In this document: positions 24,216 to 35,700 of the stretch, piece after piece | Layout of the letters: each line of letters begins with the position of its first letter | How positions within the stretch are numbered: the stretch's first letter is position 1 | Assembly: GCA_037954665.1 (NCBI GenBank) | Contig: JBBMOL010000147.1 | Location: 124,001-188,000 of the forward strand | From: Laguncularia racemosa | Lineage: Eukaryota > Streptophyta > Magnoliopsida > Myrtales > Combretaceae | DNA length: 64,000 nt | Direction of reading: 5' to 3' | Made by a program: the position numbers and the translations under genes | The notes under the pieces: model-generated | What the model was told of the DNA's origin: nothing | The model's database searches: none | Seen by the model: only the letters and a program-made list of their open reading frames with translations

Positions 24216-24760
24216 CCTAAACCCTAGGCAAAAACCCACAAAAACAACCGGAACAAATCTCTGACCCCCAAAAAACAATAGTAATAATGAATTTCCAACA
24301 AAATTGAGAGAGAGAAAACAATGAATCAGGAGACCGAAATGGAATCGAGTAAGACTCCCTCTGAGACAAGAGAAAGAAAAATCGTCTTATATGAAAACCC
24401 CCGAAACACTCTACTCCAGAACAAGTCCTGCAAAACCAAACCCATGAAACAAAACAACAAAGATATCGATTTCAGGATACAACCCGAGTATAAGCCAAAA
24501 AACAACAAGATCTCATGTGTAAGAAAATAAACATCAAAAACCCACAAACCTTTTTAATCTCAAGCGCATCGAAGACACCAGATTCGACCTCCAGGGAAGC
24601 AGCATGTAGCAGGAAACAAAGAACGCGAGCAAAACCCCCCGAGGTCCAGAGCTTTTTCGACAAAGCCCCAGTCGCTACCGCTTCAAAGCCCACCAACATA
24701 AATCCACTCCTTGGCCGCTCTTCTCTCTCTCACTCTCTCCGCTCAAGTTGCTGCCTTTTT
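24216..24760 (-). promoter_or_regulatory. 5' leader of the ERF gene with a probable intron
   Basis: The leader has a likely donor at 24549 (AAAAAG|GTTTGTGG on the minus strand). Two candidate acceptors are CAG at 24261-24263 and CCTAG at 24224-24227. The intron would be 289 bp or 326 bp. The upstream exon holds an upstream ORF starting at 24699. A GA/CT-rich stretch at 24719-24745 probably lies near the transcript start. Splicing is predicted from sequence only. Confidence 0.5.
24472..24699 (-). CDS. upstream ORF in the ERF gene leader
   Basis: A 75-codon frame begins at ATG 24699 in a weak context and ends at 24472 if the leader is unspliced. Its first 50 codons (24699-24550) have ordinary protein-like composition (MLVGFEAVATGALSKK...LEIKK) and stop exactly at the predicted splice donor, on a codon boundary. 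The remaining 25 codons would be intron. From memory, Arabidopsis At1g68550 carries an annotated conserved-peptide uORF, and this may be its equivalent. If so it would repress translation of the main ORF in cis. The peptide itself has no recognised domain. Confidence 0.5.
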   Translation of the reverse strand: MLVGFEAVATGALSKKLWTSGGFARVLCFLLHAASLEVESGVFDALEIKKVCGFLMFIFLHMRSCCFLAYTRVVS

Positions 24761-26389
24761 TCTGTTCAAGAGAAGAGCAAAAAGCAAAGGATTGTATGAG
24801 ATTTTACTCGATATTCAAGCCAAAAAAAAAAAAACCAAGAGAAAGAAATAGCTCAGCATAGACAAAGAGATTAGGAATCTATGGACGCTATTCTATCCCG
24901 AAAGAACACGACAAACCTTGATAACAATTCTTTATCGATTTTGCAGAAAAACGGAACGGAATTTTGTTTGGTTTTTCCAAACAAAAAACAGAAAAGAAGG
25001 GAAAAAAAAAAAAGAAAACGAAACCTTATTCAGTTTCCAGCAAACACAAATCTCTGGTCCCTTTCTAGTGTGTACTCTCTAGACAGCATAAGAAGGAAAA
25101 AAAAAGGTCTTGCGTCATGTCCATCAGCGAAGAATATAATAATAATCTATTTTAAAAAATATATCACGCAGTATTGGAAATATCGCTCTTTTAAGTATAT
25201 AAATAAATTTTTTAAAAAAAAAAGAAAGAAAAATCAAATTTTACCTCGGATGTTGTTGTTGTTGGGTAATTATAAATCGTTCACGTCTCTATCAGTCTCA
25301 GTTTCTCTCTCACCCTAATTCTCTCTCTGACTATTTCTACTGTTTCACCCTTCCCGAAAGGTGGTCAAAAGGGCCACTAAATAGGGAATTCAGCTTTTCG
25401 CATAAATTAGCATTAAAAAATAATAATAATAATAATAATAAAATCTTTGTTGTATATGGGTAAATCATTAGCTGGCATATGTATGTGTATGTAAGCACAT
25501 ACATAGATAGACAGGCATGATCCATCTCTTCAAATATGTCATGCATAAATTGATGCAGTTCCTATTCATTCTCTAGGAGAACCCACTGAACAAAAGAAAA
25601 CTGGGAAAAATGCAACGGAATCCCTTCATATTAATAGAAGGGTGATATTTAAAAAGGAAATATATATATATATATATATATATAGATCCTGAAAATCATC
25701 ATCTCTACATTTACAAACGAAAAGGAAAATCAATTAAATTATATGGATACTTTTTAATAAAGATACAATTTTATTGAAGGATTTTTTCGATACTTTACTA
25801 AATTTAAAATATATATATATATATAATTAACTTTCCCTTTAAGTTTTTCGTTTTCATTCCCTGTTTATTGAAACAAAAACGTTCCACCCCTTTCTTTTCC
25901 CAATTGTCTCTTTCCTTTTATTTTATTTTCCTACTTTCAATTCCAATATTACTAGCGGATACCCAACTCGTATCATGATGCAAGAGTATGGTAATTTATT
26001 AAGTATATAAATCACTTAATTGAAAAAAAATTACACTTTTCTTTTTTGTGATAGTTCTCATTTATTAAAGAATAGTAGATTCATGTTCGTATAAAATTTC
26101 TCTTTATAATTTATCCACATCACATCTACCATCCACTTTACTTTTTCTAAATAACTTCTCTAAGTATAACTTTTATATTTTTATTCATTTATAACATTGC
26201 TATATATTTCTACCAAAATCAATACAGCTTTTTTTTAATATAATAGATAATCGTAAGAGGAGATGAAGGGAAAAACATAGAGAAAGAATAATCATATATC
26301 GAAAGACGGCATACAAAAAGTTTATTTTAGTAAAATAAATAGCTATATCCAAACTTAGGTTCCCATATTATTATTATTATAAATATGCT
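24761..26389. other. upstream region of the ERF gene, then AT-rich DNA
   Basis: This is the presumed promoter of the minus-strand ERF gene, with no clear TATA box at a sensible distance. It contains CT-rich tracts (about 25296-25330), a short TAA/AAT run (about 25415-25440) and a (TA)n run at 25660-25684. No coding is supported. Confidence 0.4.
25660..25684. repeat. (TA)n microsatellite
   Basis: An uninterrupted alternating AT/TA run of about 25 bp. Confidence 0.9.
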
Positions 26390-27495
26390 CAAGACAAAAA
26401 TTTATGTCCCGTCTAATATGATAGAATGGGTCTAGAATGAAATCCTATAGTATATAAACAAAGCCAGAAGATATGGAGAATTATTCTTTACATCGCTACA
26501 AGTATTTATATATAGAAATCTAACTAATTCTATAAAACTAACTAATTGAATTTTTATCACACATGATAAATAAATAAAATAATCTCAACATTTGTCCTCA
26601 AGATTGAGAGCATATATTGATTATTTCCATCTTGCTTAAAACATTCCAAAACTAATTTATAAAAAGCGCCTTTGTAAACGTATAAGTTAGTTATCATTTG
26701 CTTTGTACATGTATGGGCAAAATCTTTCATTTAGTAACTTTATTTTTATTAAAATGAAGAAGATCCTTTTTAAAGTGTTTTGTTCACTCATGAAAAACAA
26801 GATTCCATGCAATGTATAGCGCAAACTAATTATCACAAAATAGATGCACTATTGATGTATATTCAACATTAAACTCCCAAAGTAATGCTAGCAACCAAAT
26901 AATCTCACAAGTTTACACAAGCTAAAGCCCAGTATTTTGACTTAACCAAGCTACAAAAAATAATAATTTGCTTTTTTTACTTTTAGGTAATAAGTGAGCT
27001 ATTAAGAAATACACAAAACCCTACTATTGAGTGTTTCGTATTATAACAACCACCTCAATCACTATCACTATAGGCTTAAAGAATTATATCAAATCTGTAA
27101 GAGAAAAACAATCCTTAACTAGGCTATTACTTTAAGTATTTCAATAATCTTTCTAATGCTGGCTAAGGTGATTATTTAGGATTAATTAAGAACATGAACA
27201 ACATATGCAATGTCTAGCGCTATCGTAGATAGATAAAATAATTTTCCAACTACCTGTCAATGAAATTTAACATCAACTAATGCATATTCATCATTATGAG
27301 AAAGTTTATGGTTTACTACCATAGGTGTTGGTAATGGTTTTGCTCCAAGAAAACCTGTTTTAGTCAACAAATCAAGTATAAACTTTCTTTAACTTGAAAC
27401 CAACCCTTTCTTTGATCAAGCTAATTCCAAGGCAATAAAATAATTTAATACTTCTCAATCTTTCACCTTAAATTGAGTATTTCAACTTTAACAAG
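26390..27495 (-). pseudogene. Ty1/copia remnant: RT end, RNase H and part of the 3' LTR
   Basis: The minus-strand translation follows the end of a copia polyprotein in order. From 27495 downward are LNYFIALELA, ILDLLTKTGFLGAKPLPTPM (27330-27400), VGKLFYLSTIALDIAYVVHV (27190-27250), then GFCVFLNSSLIT near 27000-27030. The RNase H tail CEIIWLLALLWEFNVEYTS follows at 26850-26915, then LFCDN and LVFHE-TKH down to about 26750. A LEDKC-like end at about 26590 precedes a TGTTGAGATTA LTR start. The LTR-like piece runs to about 26390, with a TATATAAATAC box near 26505-26520. In-frame stops and frameshifts make it dead. The 5' half of the element is absent. Confidence 0.8.
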
Positions 27496-28735
27496 GAATT
27501 TAGTTCTACCTTATTCCATTCAATATTTATTAATGATAATTATTTAAATAATCTTTTTAATATCATTAATATATATTTATTGCATCAAAAAATTAAAAAC
27601 ATTTTTTATAAATACCACTATATACCATTCTAAATGTTTCTAAACACAACAATAAACATAACTTTTTATTATTAATTTCATTTTATTTTATTTCATTCCG
27701 TTTCATACAAAATTATTCAAATATATCAAACACAACACGACATTAAAGTATCATATATTTTTGTGTATCATATAGGCATTTGCATAATATGCCATCCCTA
27801 TAAATTTCCAAATTACATCAATGACCTCAAAATTTTAATTGTACTCTTGTGACCCTCAACATGTATTAGGCTTACATTAATAAAAATTGAGTGCCCATGC
27901 TACTTTTAAAACATTTTAGGGATTTAGTGAGTCTTTATGTTATGGAATACATAGAAATATGGCAATCACCTCGTATTCCATGTGTAGTGTGGACCAATTT
28001 AGATAGTACCGCCGATATAAGTCATCTATCAAAATAGCCTGTGAAGGTCTGAATTCTTAGCCACTGTTGGAAAGCGTTTGCGGCCACAAAGAGTTCACGT
28101 ACTGTTTTTTGCTTCGACTTAATACCGCCAGCTTAGCACATTGAATTATAGTTTAATCGAAGTGTAGTCGTTATCGTATATTTAATACATTGTTTACTTG
28201 ATTAAAAATAATACAAGGGATTATGTTAAAGTAAAATCAAAATATTAATTATATCTAAACCGTAAGACTAATATCAAGAGATAATTAAAAGGTAGTATTT
28301 ATTATTTTGATTAATAATAATTTATTAAGATTAAACGTGGTACTAAAATAGTAAATTTATATTAAACGAGAGTGAATGGAATAGAAAGTAAATGTAATTT
28401 ATTGTAGAACTGGACTCCTTTTTAAGTTGTGCGGACTAAAAGGGTTTCAATGTGACTCTGAGCGTCTCACGCTCCCACTCAATTTCTGCTTGCAGGGACT
28501 CAACGTGACTTTTGAGGCAACCATAAAAGGTACAGGGAAGTTAATGCTTATGTCTGTCAGACTCTTTAACTTGCCTTGGGCGTGATGCTTTAGGACTCTG
28601 TGGTCTTGAGTCTCTTCCCCTGGAGTAGTCCTATTTTCATATCTGTTCGTGGAGTATTTAGTGAAATGTTCGAGATTAATTGAAATTCTCAAAAATTCAG
28701 CTCCATCGAATTAATAATTTTGATTTTAAGGTTAA
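27496..28735. other. AT-rich intergenic DNA, nothing recognised
   Basis: No known family was seen. The less AT-rich patch at 28440-28700 has an open frame of 81 codons on the minus strand but no similarity I recognise. Confidence 0.4.
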
Positions 28736-28935
28736 CACAATTAAAGCTTGATTGGGCTGAATTTTTTTAAAATTACTTTTTTAATTAAAACAATATTGAT
28801 AAGTAAACTTGAATCAAATTCAATTAAGTTTTAATTTGATTCAAAAATATAATTAAGTAATTTGAGATTAAGCTCGAATTGATTGTCGTTCAAGTCCACA
28901 ATTAAATTCGACTCATTTATGCATAATGGTTTCTG
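28736..28935. repeat. dispersed AACTTGAATTYAAG-type repeat, copy 1
   Basis: A short non-coding repeat rich in alternating CAAGTT / AATTCGAG / GAGTTAA-like motifs. Similar composition and motifs occur at 31960-32279 and 52560-52935. It resembles small dispersed elements common in dicot genomes. Ends were not defined. Confidence 0.35.
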
Positions 28936-29329
28936 ATAGGAAAACATACTTTGTATTGTTAATTTTATAATTAATGCACTTCTTATTTGCAATTAAAAAT
29001 AAATAAAAGAGGAAAAAAAAAAGGGTCTTCGGATGAGGTTGTCCTTTTATTTATTTTATTTTAGATATGAAACAGTAGAAAGGATTTGCATACTGATTGT
29101 CCTTTTATTTATTTATAACATCTCACGTGATGTCTCCGTAGAATTTTTTTTTTAAAAGAACCTTTTGAAGGTATTCCTACTTGTATATGTATGTATATAC
29201 ATAAATTATCAATTTATTTGACCTTTCCTATGATATGTCTTGGTCGTGCAAAGTCATTGCTCACCATGCCCATGATGTTACTATTACATTCATTATCATA
29301 AAATCACTAGCTTATGATGTTATGTATGT

Positions 29330-29760
29330 ATGTCTAGTATGCGCATGCAGGTTGACTATGATAGCTATAGGTAGCCAAGTGGGCTACGTTACGCAACTCG
29401 TGAATCCGTGGTGGACCGCCAGGATCCCTTCAAGTTCCCGCCAACATTGCTTATGTGGAACCCACTGCCTACTTTTCGCGCCAAAATGGGAATTTCCGAT
29501 GCCCAAAGCGAACCACGAGGAAGGCACTTTTTATCAGTGCACGACAAGTGTCCGTCCCTGATTGGGCGTTGGCGATGATTGTTGAGATTGGGGTAGTTGT
29601 GTTGTGGTACCATAGAATAACTTTTTCCTCGAAATTTTGGTTGGACGGTTTTGTCCCTCGAGGGGCTGGTGAAATCACAGAAACCATCGTACTTGGCGCG
29701 CACTGTGATGACGTGGCTCACTACCATCCTACGGCTGCCGGTAGCTGACAAGTGAGAAGT
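29330..29760. promoter_or_regulatory. relatively GC-rich island with E2F-like and G-box-like sites
   Basis: This 430-bp stretch is markedly less AT-rich than its surroundings. It has a near-palindromic E2F-like site TTTTCGCGCCAAAA (29473-29486), a second TTGGCGCG (29693-29700), and a bZIP-type GATGACGTGGC (29707-29717). It is open in several frames on both strands, which is expected from base composition, and none of the products resembles a known protein. It looks like a promoter, but no gene is recognised next to it. Confidence 0.35.
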
Positions 29761-30803
29761 GACAGCTCATGAGAGAATTTTGTAATTTTAGCGGGATTGA
29801 TCGGTTTTTAATTTTATTATTAATTTATGTATTAATAATAAAAAATTATATTTTTGGGGTAAACATTAATAAATAATTAAAAATTAAATTAATTTTATTA
29901 AAATAATGAATGAAATCGAAAAAGAAAGAGCTCATTACCTGCTTCGATTTATGGAACGACAGGTATTCGTCCTTTCACGAGAGCAGACAACTCCGGGTAC
30001 AGTTATTTTACCGGAAGTCTTATTTTTTTTTTTCATTGAAAAGATCGCAAGCAATAGGTCTTACTTGAAAAGGGAATGGAGCGGTGGCAATACTGCTATT
30101 TATTAATTTTAATTTAAATAAAAATATTTGAAGGTAAAAAAATCAATATCGGTATTGAATTTTAATTTATATATTTAAATAATAAATAAATATTTAATAT
30201 TTTTTATAATAAAAAATTTAATTGAATAGTTATTATAAATTTAAAATATAAATAAACATTATAATAACTATTTTATAAAGAATAAAACTGTAAAATAATT
30301 CCTACTATAGTAAAGCTAATAGATGGTTAACTAAGAATGGTAAAGCTAATAGATAGTTAACAAGGGATGCATTTTATACTTACTATTAAATTTTTTATTT
30401 TTGGATATGAATATATAAAAAATGAATGTGCAAATATCCTTTCCATTTTTTCAAGGAAAAAAAAAAGAGAATAATGAAAGATAGATTTCTTTAGCTTTGA
30501 CAATTTTTTTGGAGACAATGTCACCGCTTTACCTAAACTTTACGAGTTTTTATAATTTTACACTTAAACTTTCGATTTGTCAAATTGTATACCTAATTGA
30601 AACTTTGGTTGTCTTTGTTATTACTTTCATTGTGTCATTATAACATCATTAGTCCAATTAACTTAATTCGCCAATAAGCTTGTGACAAGTGTAATTTTCA
30701 AAAATTTTTTTCTAAATCAACTTGTATATTCCCAGTTAGGCATCCATGTTAGAATAAATGTCTACATAATCACAAATAAAGTAAGGTTTTTTCAATAAAA
30801 AGA

Positions 30804-30806
<3 letters not shown>
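29761..30806. other. AT-rich DNA, one unassigned short open frame
   Basis: A 66-codon plus-strand frame at 29906-30106 starts with ATG and reads MNEIEKERAHYLLRFMERQ at its N-terminus. It lies 150-200 bp beyond the GC-rich island. I do not recognise it, and its C-terminal half is low-complexity. It is possibly a first-exon remnant; not called as a gene. Confidence 0.3.

Positions 30807-30839
<33 letters not shown>
30807..30839. repeat. (AG)n microsatellite
   Basis: A perfect AG dinucleotide run of 33 bp. Confidence 0.95.
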
Positions 30840-30845
<6 letters not shown>

Positions 30846-31959
30846 AAACAAGTGATGACAAAAGAAATCAAATTAAAACTAACCTATAGCAAAATCAAAG
30901 TCCTTCCCCTTTTTGAAATGCAAAATGCATACTTGAACCTTGTTCTTAAAAAATCAACACCTTAATCCTAAACAATAAAAACCCTAAATATTGAATCCTA
31001 TACTCTTCCCTTTCATGCAAACCAATCCTAACCATGAAAATTGAAACCTTAAGGAACAAAATCCAAAAAAATCTATTAGATAGAGAATTGTAGAATTCAA
31101 AAGCTTAATTTTTGGACGAAATCTCAATCTTTGTTGTCAAGATCTTGGCTTTCAACTTGCAATTGCAAGTCACCACCAAGCCACTATGACTATGACAAGA
31201 TTTGGTTTTAAGTTTTGATTTCCTCTCATGCTATTAATCATTTTTTGGATTCTCTAAGTTTTGATTTTTATAGTTAGTGTTTGGTGTATGTAAAAGAGAT
31301 GAGAAATGGGTTTTGATATTAAGGTTTTCAACATGTTTTTGCATATTGAATTTTGGTCTTTGCTTTTATTTGTCTTTTTTTTTTTCAATGTGTTTTTGTC
31401 TTTGTTTTTATTTTATTAAATGATGATATGGTTGTTTTAATATGATGTGGATGCACAATTGGCATTTGAAATAAAAAAGTTACATTTAAATATTGTGAAC
31501 TTACATGTGTCATGATGTAATTGCTTAATCAAGAAGAGTACACTAACGGTATTTAATAGAAATAATAGAGGTAGTGAAAGTGACATCCAAAGTTTTAATT
31601 GGGTGTATAATTTGATAAGTTGAAACTAGTGTAAAATTGCAAAAAGGTAAGTTTAGGTAGAATCTATAACATTATCCCAATTTTTCTTTAGCACGAGGGA
31701 AAACATGAAAGGAGGGAATTATCAAAGATATTTAATTTCTTCCACATGTTCGGGTAATGGAATGAAGAAAAATAGAAGGAATCTTAATGTAAAATATTAA
31801 ATTATCAATTGACCCATAAAAAGTAAAAAGAAAAAAAGAATGCCAAATTCATAAATGCAAAAATTTCTCCCCTTTCATTCCTCTTTCTCTCCCCTTTGGG
31901 TTTGGGGTGGAGGAAATTATATCTAGTTAAGTAGAGGTATAAATAAAACAAACTATTTT
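30840..31959. other. AT-rich intergenic DNA, nothing recognised
   Basis: No open frame of note, no known element and no RNA gene signal. Confidence 0.4.
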
Positions 31960-32279
31960 CAAGTTACCTGAGTTTGGCTTAATATTCATTAAAGTTTGAT
32001 ATGCAATAGTCAAGTCAAGTTCAAGTTTGAACCCATGCTGCTTGAGCAGTTAATTAAATATTTGACTCGATTAGTTCTTAAGCTTAATTGAGTTAGAGTT
32101 GAATATAAATATTAATCGAGTTTATATATTAATATTATTATAATTAGAGGAAAAAAATAAGTATAAACAAATTTAATTGAGCCGAACTCGAGTTTTAAAA
32201 TTTTGAGTCAAGTTCAGGTTTAAAATTCTAAATTCAATCGAGCTTGTTTGAGTTGAATTCAAGTTTCGAAATTCCTAGT
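31960..32279. repeat. dispersed AACTCGAGTT-type repeat, copy 2, interrupted by gypsy element 1
   Basis: The same motif style as 28736-28935 (GACTCGAT, GAACTCGAGTT, GTCAAGTTCAAG). The sequence resumes at 37697 after the retrotransposon (TCAAGCTTTAAG...GACTTGATT), so the Ty3/gypsy element inserted into it at CTAGT. Confidence 0.4.
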
Positions 32280-32693
32280 TGATGGAGGGGATACAAGACG
32301 CGAACACACGGTCTGAAGTACGGTTTCTGCGCACGGCCGTGTCTCGAACAAGGAGATCAAACAGTGAATTTTCACAGAGTCCAACACGGCCTGAAGCACG
32401 GCCGTGTCTTGAGCAGGGGTATCGAACAACAAATCCTCACAGAGTACAACACGGGTTGAAGCACGGCCGTGCCTTCGACCGTGTACGCGTAGATTCGCCT
32501 TTTCTTTTATTATTTTAAGGGAGAGTATATAAACCATTTTGTTAGTCATGTTAGGGTTACGTCTTATTTTATATTTGAAATACATTTTGTGAGAGGCTTC
32601 TCTCCTTTAACGGGTTGTGTGCAACCGTGGTTTGTTTGTGAGATTCATTCGTTGAGTGATTCCTGTCCATTTCTACGCTAACTCGCTGCGTCA
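32280..32693 (+). repeat. 5' LTR of gypsy element 1
   Basis: 414 bp, starting TGATGGAGGGGATAC and ending CGCTGCGTCA. The promoter half carries repeated GC-rich motifs built on CACGGCCGTG (32332-32481). A TATA box TATATAAA is at 32526-32533. Confidence 0.95.
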
Positions 32694-32727
32694 GTTGGTA
32701 TCAGAGCAAGAAAAATTTCCTATCGAG

Positions 32728-35700
32728 ATGTCAGGTGACGGTAGTTCAGGAGGTGGTCATGTTCCGGACGTTGCTCGGGATATGGAAACTCTGCGAACCG
32801 AAGTGCAAGCTCAAAGGGTAGTGTTGGATACCATGGATCAGAGACTCCGGCATTTCGAACAGCGCTTTGATGATCTGGTTGAGCGTTTCGACGCAATGGG
32901 AACCAATACAAACAGAGATAGAGACGTTAGAGGAGTACAACCCAGGGCAAATCCTGCTCTTGGCGTTCCTATCAATAGACCTATCGCTGCAAATCAAAGG
33001 GTCCAAGCGTGTGATGTGGATTCTGAGGAGGAAGATGATTGGCTGGTTGGAAACTCGCAACCACAGCGAAGAGGATACGTTGGTGGTGGGTATGGCAGGA
33101 ATCACCATGGCTATGATCAAGGAGACACCAGCGAATTCAGATTAAAGGTAGATATACCCTCTTTTACCGGTAATTTGAACATCGAGGATTTATTAGATTG
33201 GCTGGCAGAGGTAGATCGTTTCTTTGATTATATAGAAGTGCCGAAGAATCGTAGGGTGAAGTTAGTGGCTTGTAGATTGAAAGGAGGGGCTTCGGCTTGG
33301 TGGGAGAGATTACAGAATAGGCAATATAGAGAGGGTAAGCAATCAGTGCAGACGTGGTATAGAATGAAGCAATTGATTCAAAGGGATTTCCTACCTCCTG
33401 ACTACGAACAAATACTGTTTCAACAGTATCAAAGGTGTAGGCAGGGCCCGAGAACAGTGTATGAGTATACGGCGGAATTCATGAGGTTGGCTGAGAGGAA
33501 TGATCTTAGAGAAAGCGAAGGACAGTAGGTGGCTAGGTACCTGGATGGGTTGAGGGTGCAAATTAAGGAAAAGATAGAGGTTCACGTTTTACGCAATGTC
33601 AATGAAGCGAAAAACATGGCTCTTAGGGCAGAGATGATGCTGCAAGAGAAGACCAATAGGTTTGACGGGGGTAACCAAAGGTTTAAGAACGAGGGGTTCA
33701 GTACAGTAGGTACGGATAAAGGGAAGGCTGTCCCGGAAGTACCAGGTGGAGCTAATGAGAAGAGAGAGGAAAGAGGGGTAAGCAGGAGACCGATGGAGGC
33801 TAGGGAGGCACCTAGACAAAATAATCCCTATGCTAAACCAGTTATGGGAAAATGCTATAGGTACAATCAACCGGGCCATCGTTCCAATGAGTGCCCCAGC
33901 AGGAGACCAGTCAATGTTATTGACAGGGAGGAGGACAAAGAGGTGTGTTGTGAACCGAATGGAGGGGATGAGTTTTATGGTGATGATGGCTATGGGGATG
34001 ATGAGGAGACATATGTCATCAGGAAACTGATGTTAGCACCAAAGTGTGGTGAGAAGACCCAAAGGCATCAGCTGTTCCGTACTAGGTGTACTGTCGATGG
34101 TAGGGTGTTTGACTTGATTGTGGATAGTGGAAGTTATGAGAACATCATAGGTCGAGAAACGGTGAGGGTCTTGAACTTGCCGACTGAAAAACACCCGAAC
34201 CCATATACTATTGGGTGGATTAAAGCAGCTGAAAAGATAGAAATCACTGAACGATGCAGGGTACCTTTCTCTATAGGGAAGTATGGGGATGAGGCCTATT
34301 GTGACATCGTGGATATGGATGCATGCCATCTTCTGTTTGGGAGGCCTTGGCAATTTGATGTTGATGCCAAGCATGAAGGAAGGGAGAATGTTTACCGATT
34401 AGAGAAGGATGGGGTAAAGTTCACTCTTCTACCTCTCAAAGTATCACACCGGCCTAAAGCTTCTAAAGCGGAAGGGCGTTCCTTCCTCACTATCACCCAA
34501 TCTGAGAGGGAGATGGAGGAAGCAATCAAGGAGGCGCAGACCGTCCATGCGTTAGTTGTTCGACAGGTGATGACAGTTGAGGAAGGCTAGAGTGATGCTC
34601 CGGAGTTGCCTGACAGAGTGAGGGAGCTTTTGGAGGAGTTTAAGGAGATAACATCCGAGGAGCTACCTGATGGATTACCTCCCATGAGGGACATCCAGCA
34701 TCACATTGATCTGATTCTAAGAGCTAGTCTACCTAACCTTCCACATTATAGAATGAGTCCCAAAGAGACAGAAATATTGCAAGGGAAGGTGCAAGAACTA
34801 CTCCAGAAGGGATTCATCAGGGAGAGCATGAGTCCTTGTGCAGTGCCCGCCTTGTTAACCCCAAAGAAAGATGGGAGTTGGCGTATGTGTGTCGACAGCA
34901 GAGCAATCAATAAAATTACCATTGGCTACAAATTCCCAATACCAAGGTTGAAGGACATGTTAGATTGTTTGAGTGAAGCTAAATTCTTTTCCAAGATCGA
35001 TCTGAGAAGTGCCTACCATCAGATTCGGATCCGACCGGGGGATGAGTGGAAGACGACCTTTAAAACCAAAGAGGGCCTATATGAATGGATGGTCATGCCT
35101 TTTGGCCTTAGCAACGCCCTAAGCACCTTCATACGGATTATGAATCAGGTACTTAAGCCCTTCTCTGATCAGTTTGTAGTAGTTTACTTCGACGATATCT
35201 TGATCTATAGCAAAACTGAGGAGGAGCACATTAATCATGTGAGGGAAGTGTTGAAGGTTCTGGGGGAGAACAAGCTCTTTGTGAATCTAAAAAAATGTGT
35301 ATTCCTCTCTAAGAGATTGCTGTTTTTGGGTTTTGTCGTTAGTGGTGAGGGAATTACTGTGGATGATGAGAAGGTAAAGGCTATTAGGGAATGGCCCATT
35401 CCTAAGACAGTAAGTGAGTTGAGGAGTTTCCTGGGGTTGGCAAGTTTCTATAGACGATTTATTCGGCACTTCAGCACCATTGCTACACCTATGACTGAGT
35501 GCCTGAAGAAAGGGAAGTTCCAGTGGAGTGATGAAGCTGAAGGTAGTTTTGGGCTGTTAAAAGAAAAGTTGTGCAATGCGCCAGTTTTTGCATTACCTGA
35601 CTTCGATAAATTGTTTGAAGTTGATTGTGATGCAAGTGGGGTTGGAATAGGGGCGGTACTATCTCAGGAAAGGAAACCTATTGCCTTTTTCAGTGAGAAG

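Noticed and set aside
24216..24278. Extending the ERF protein upstream of ATG 24215 on the same exon
   Set aside because: The frame is open but has no ATG there; a TTG start is not credible for a plant nuclear gene. It could only be used through splicing from the uORF exon.
29235..29751. Protein genes in several frames of the GC-rich island
   Set aside because: Four frames on both strands are open at once, as expected from composition. None resembles a known protein.
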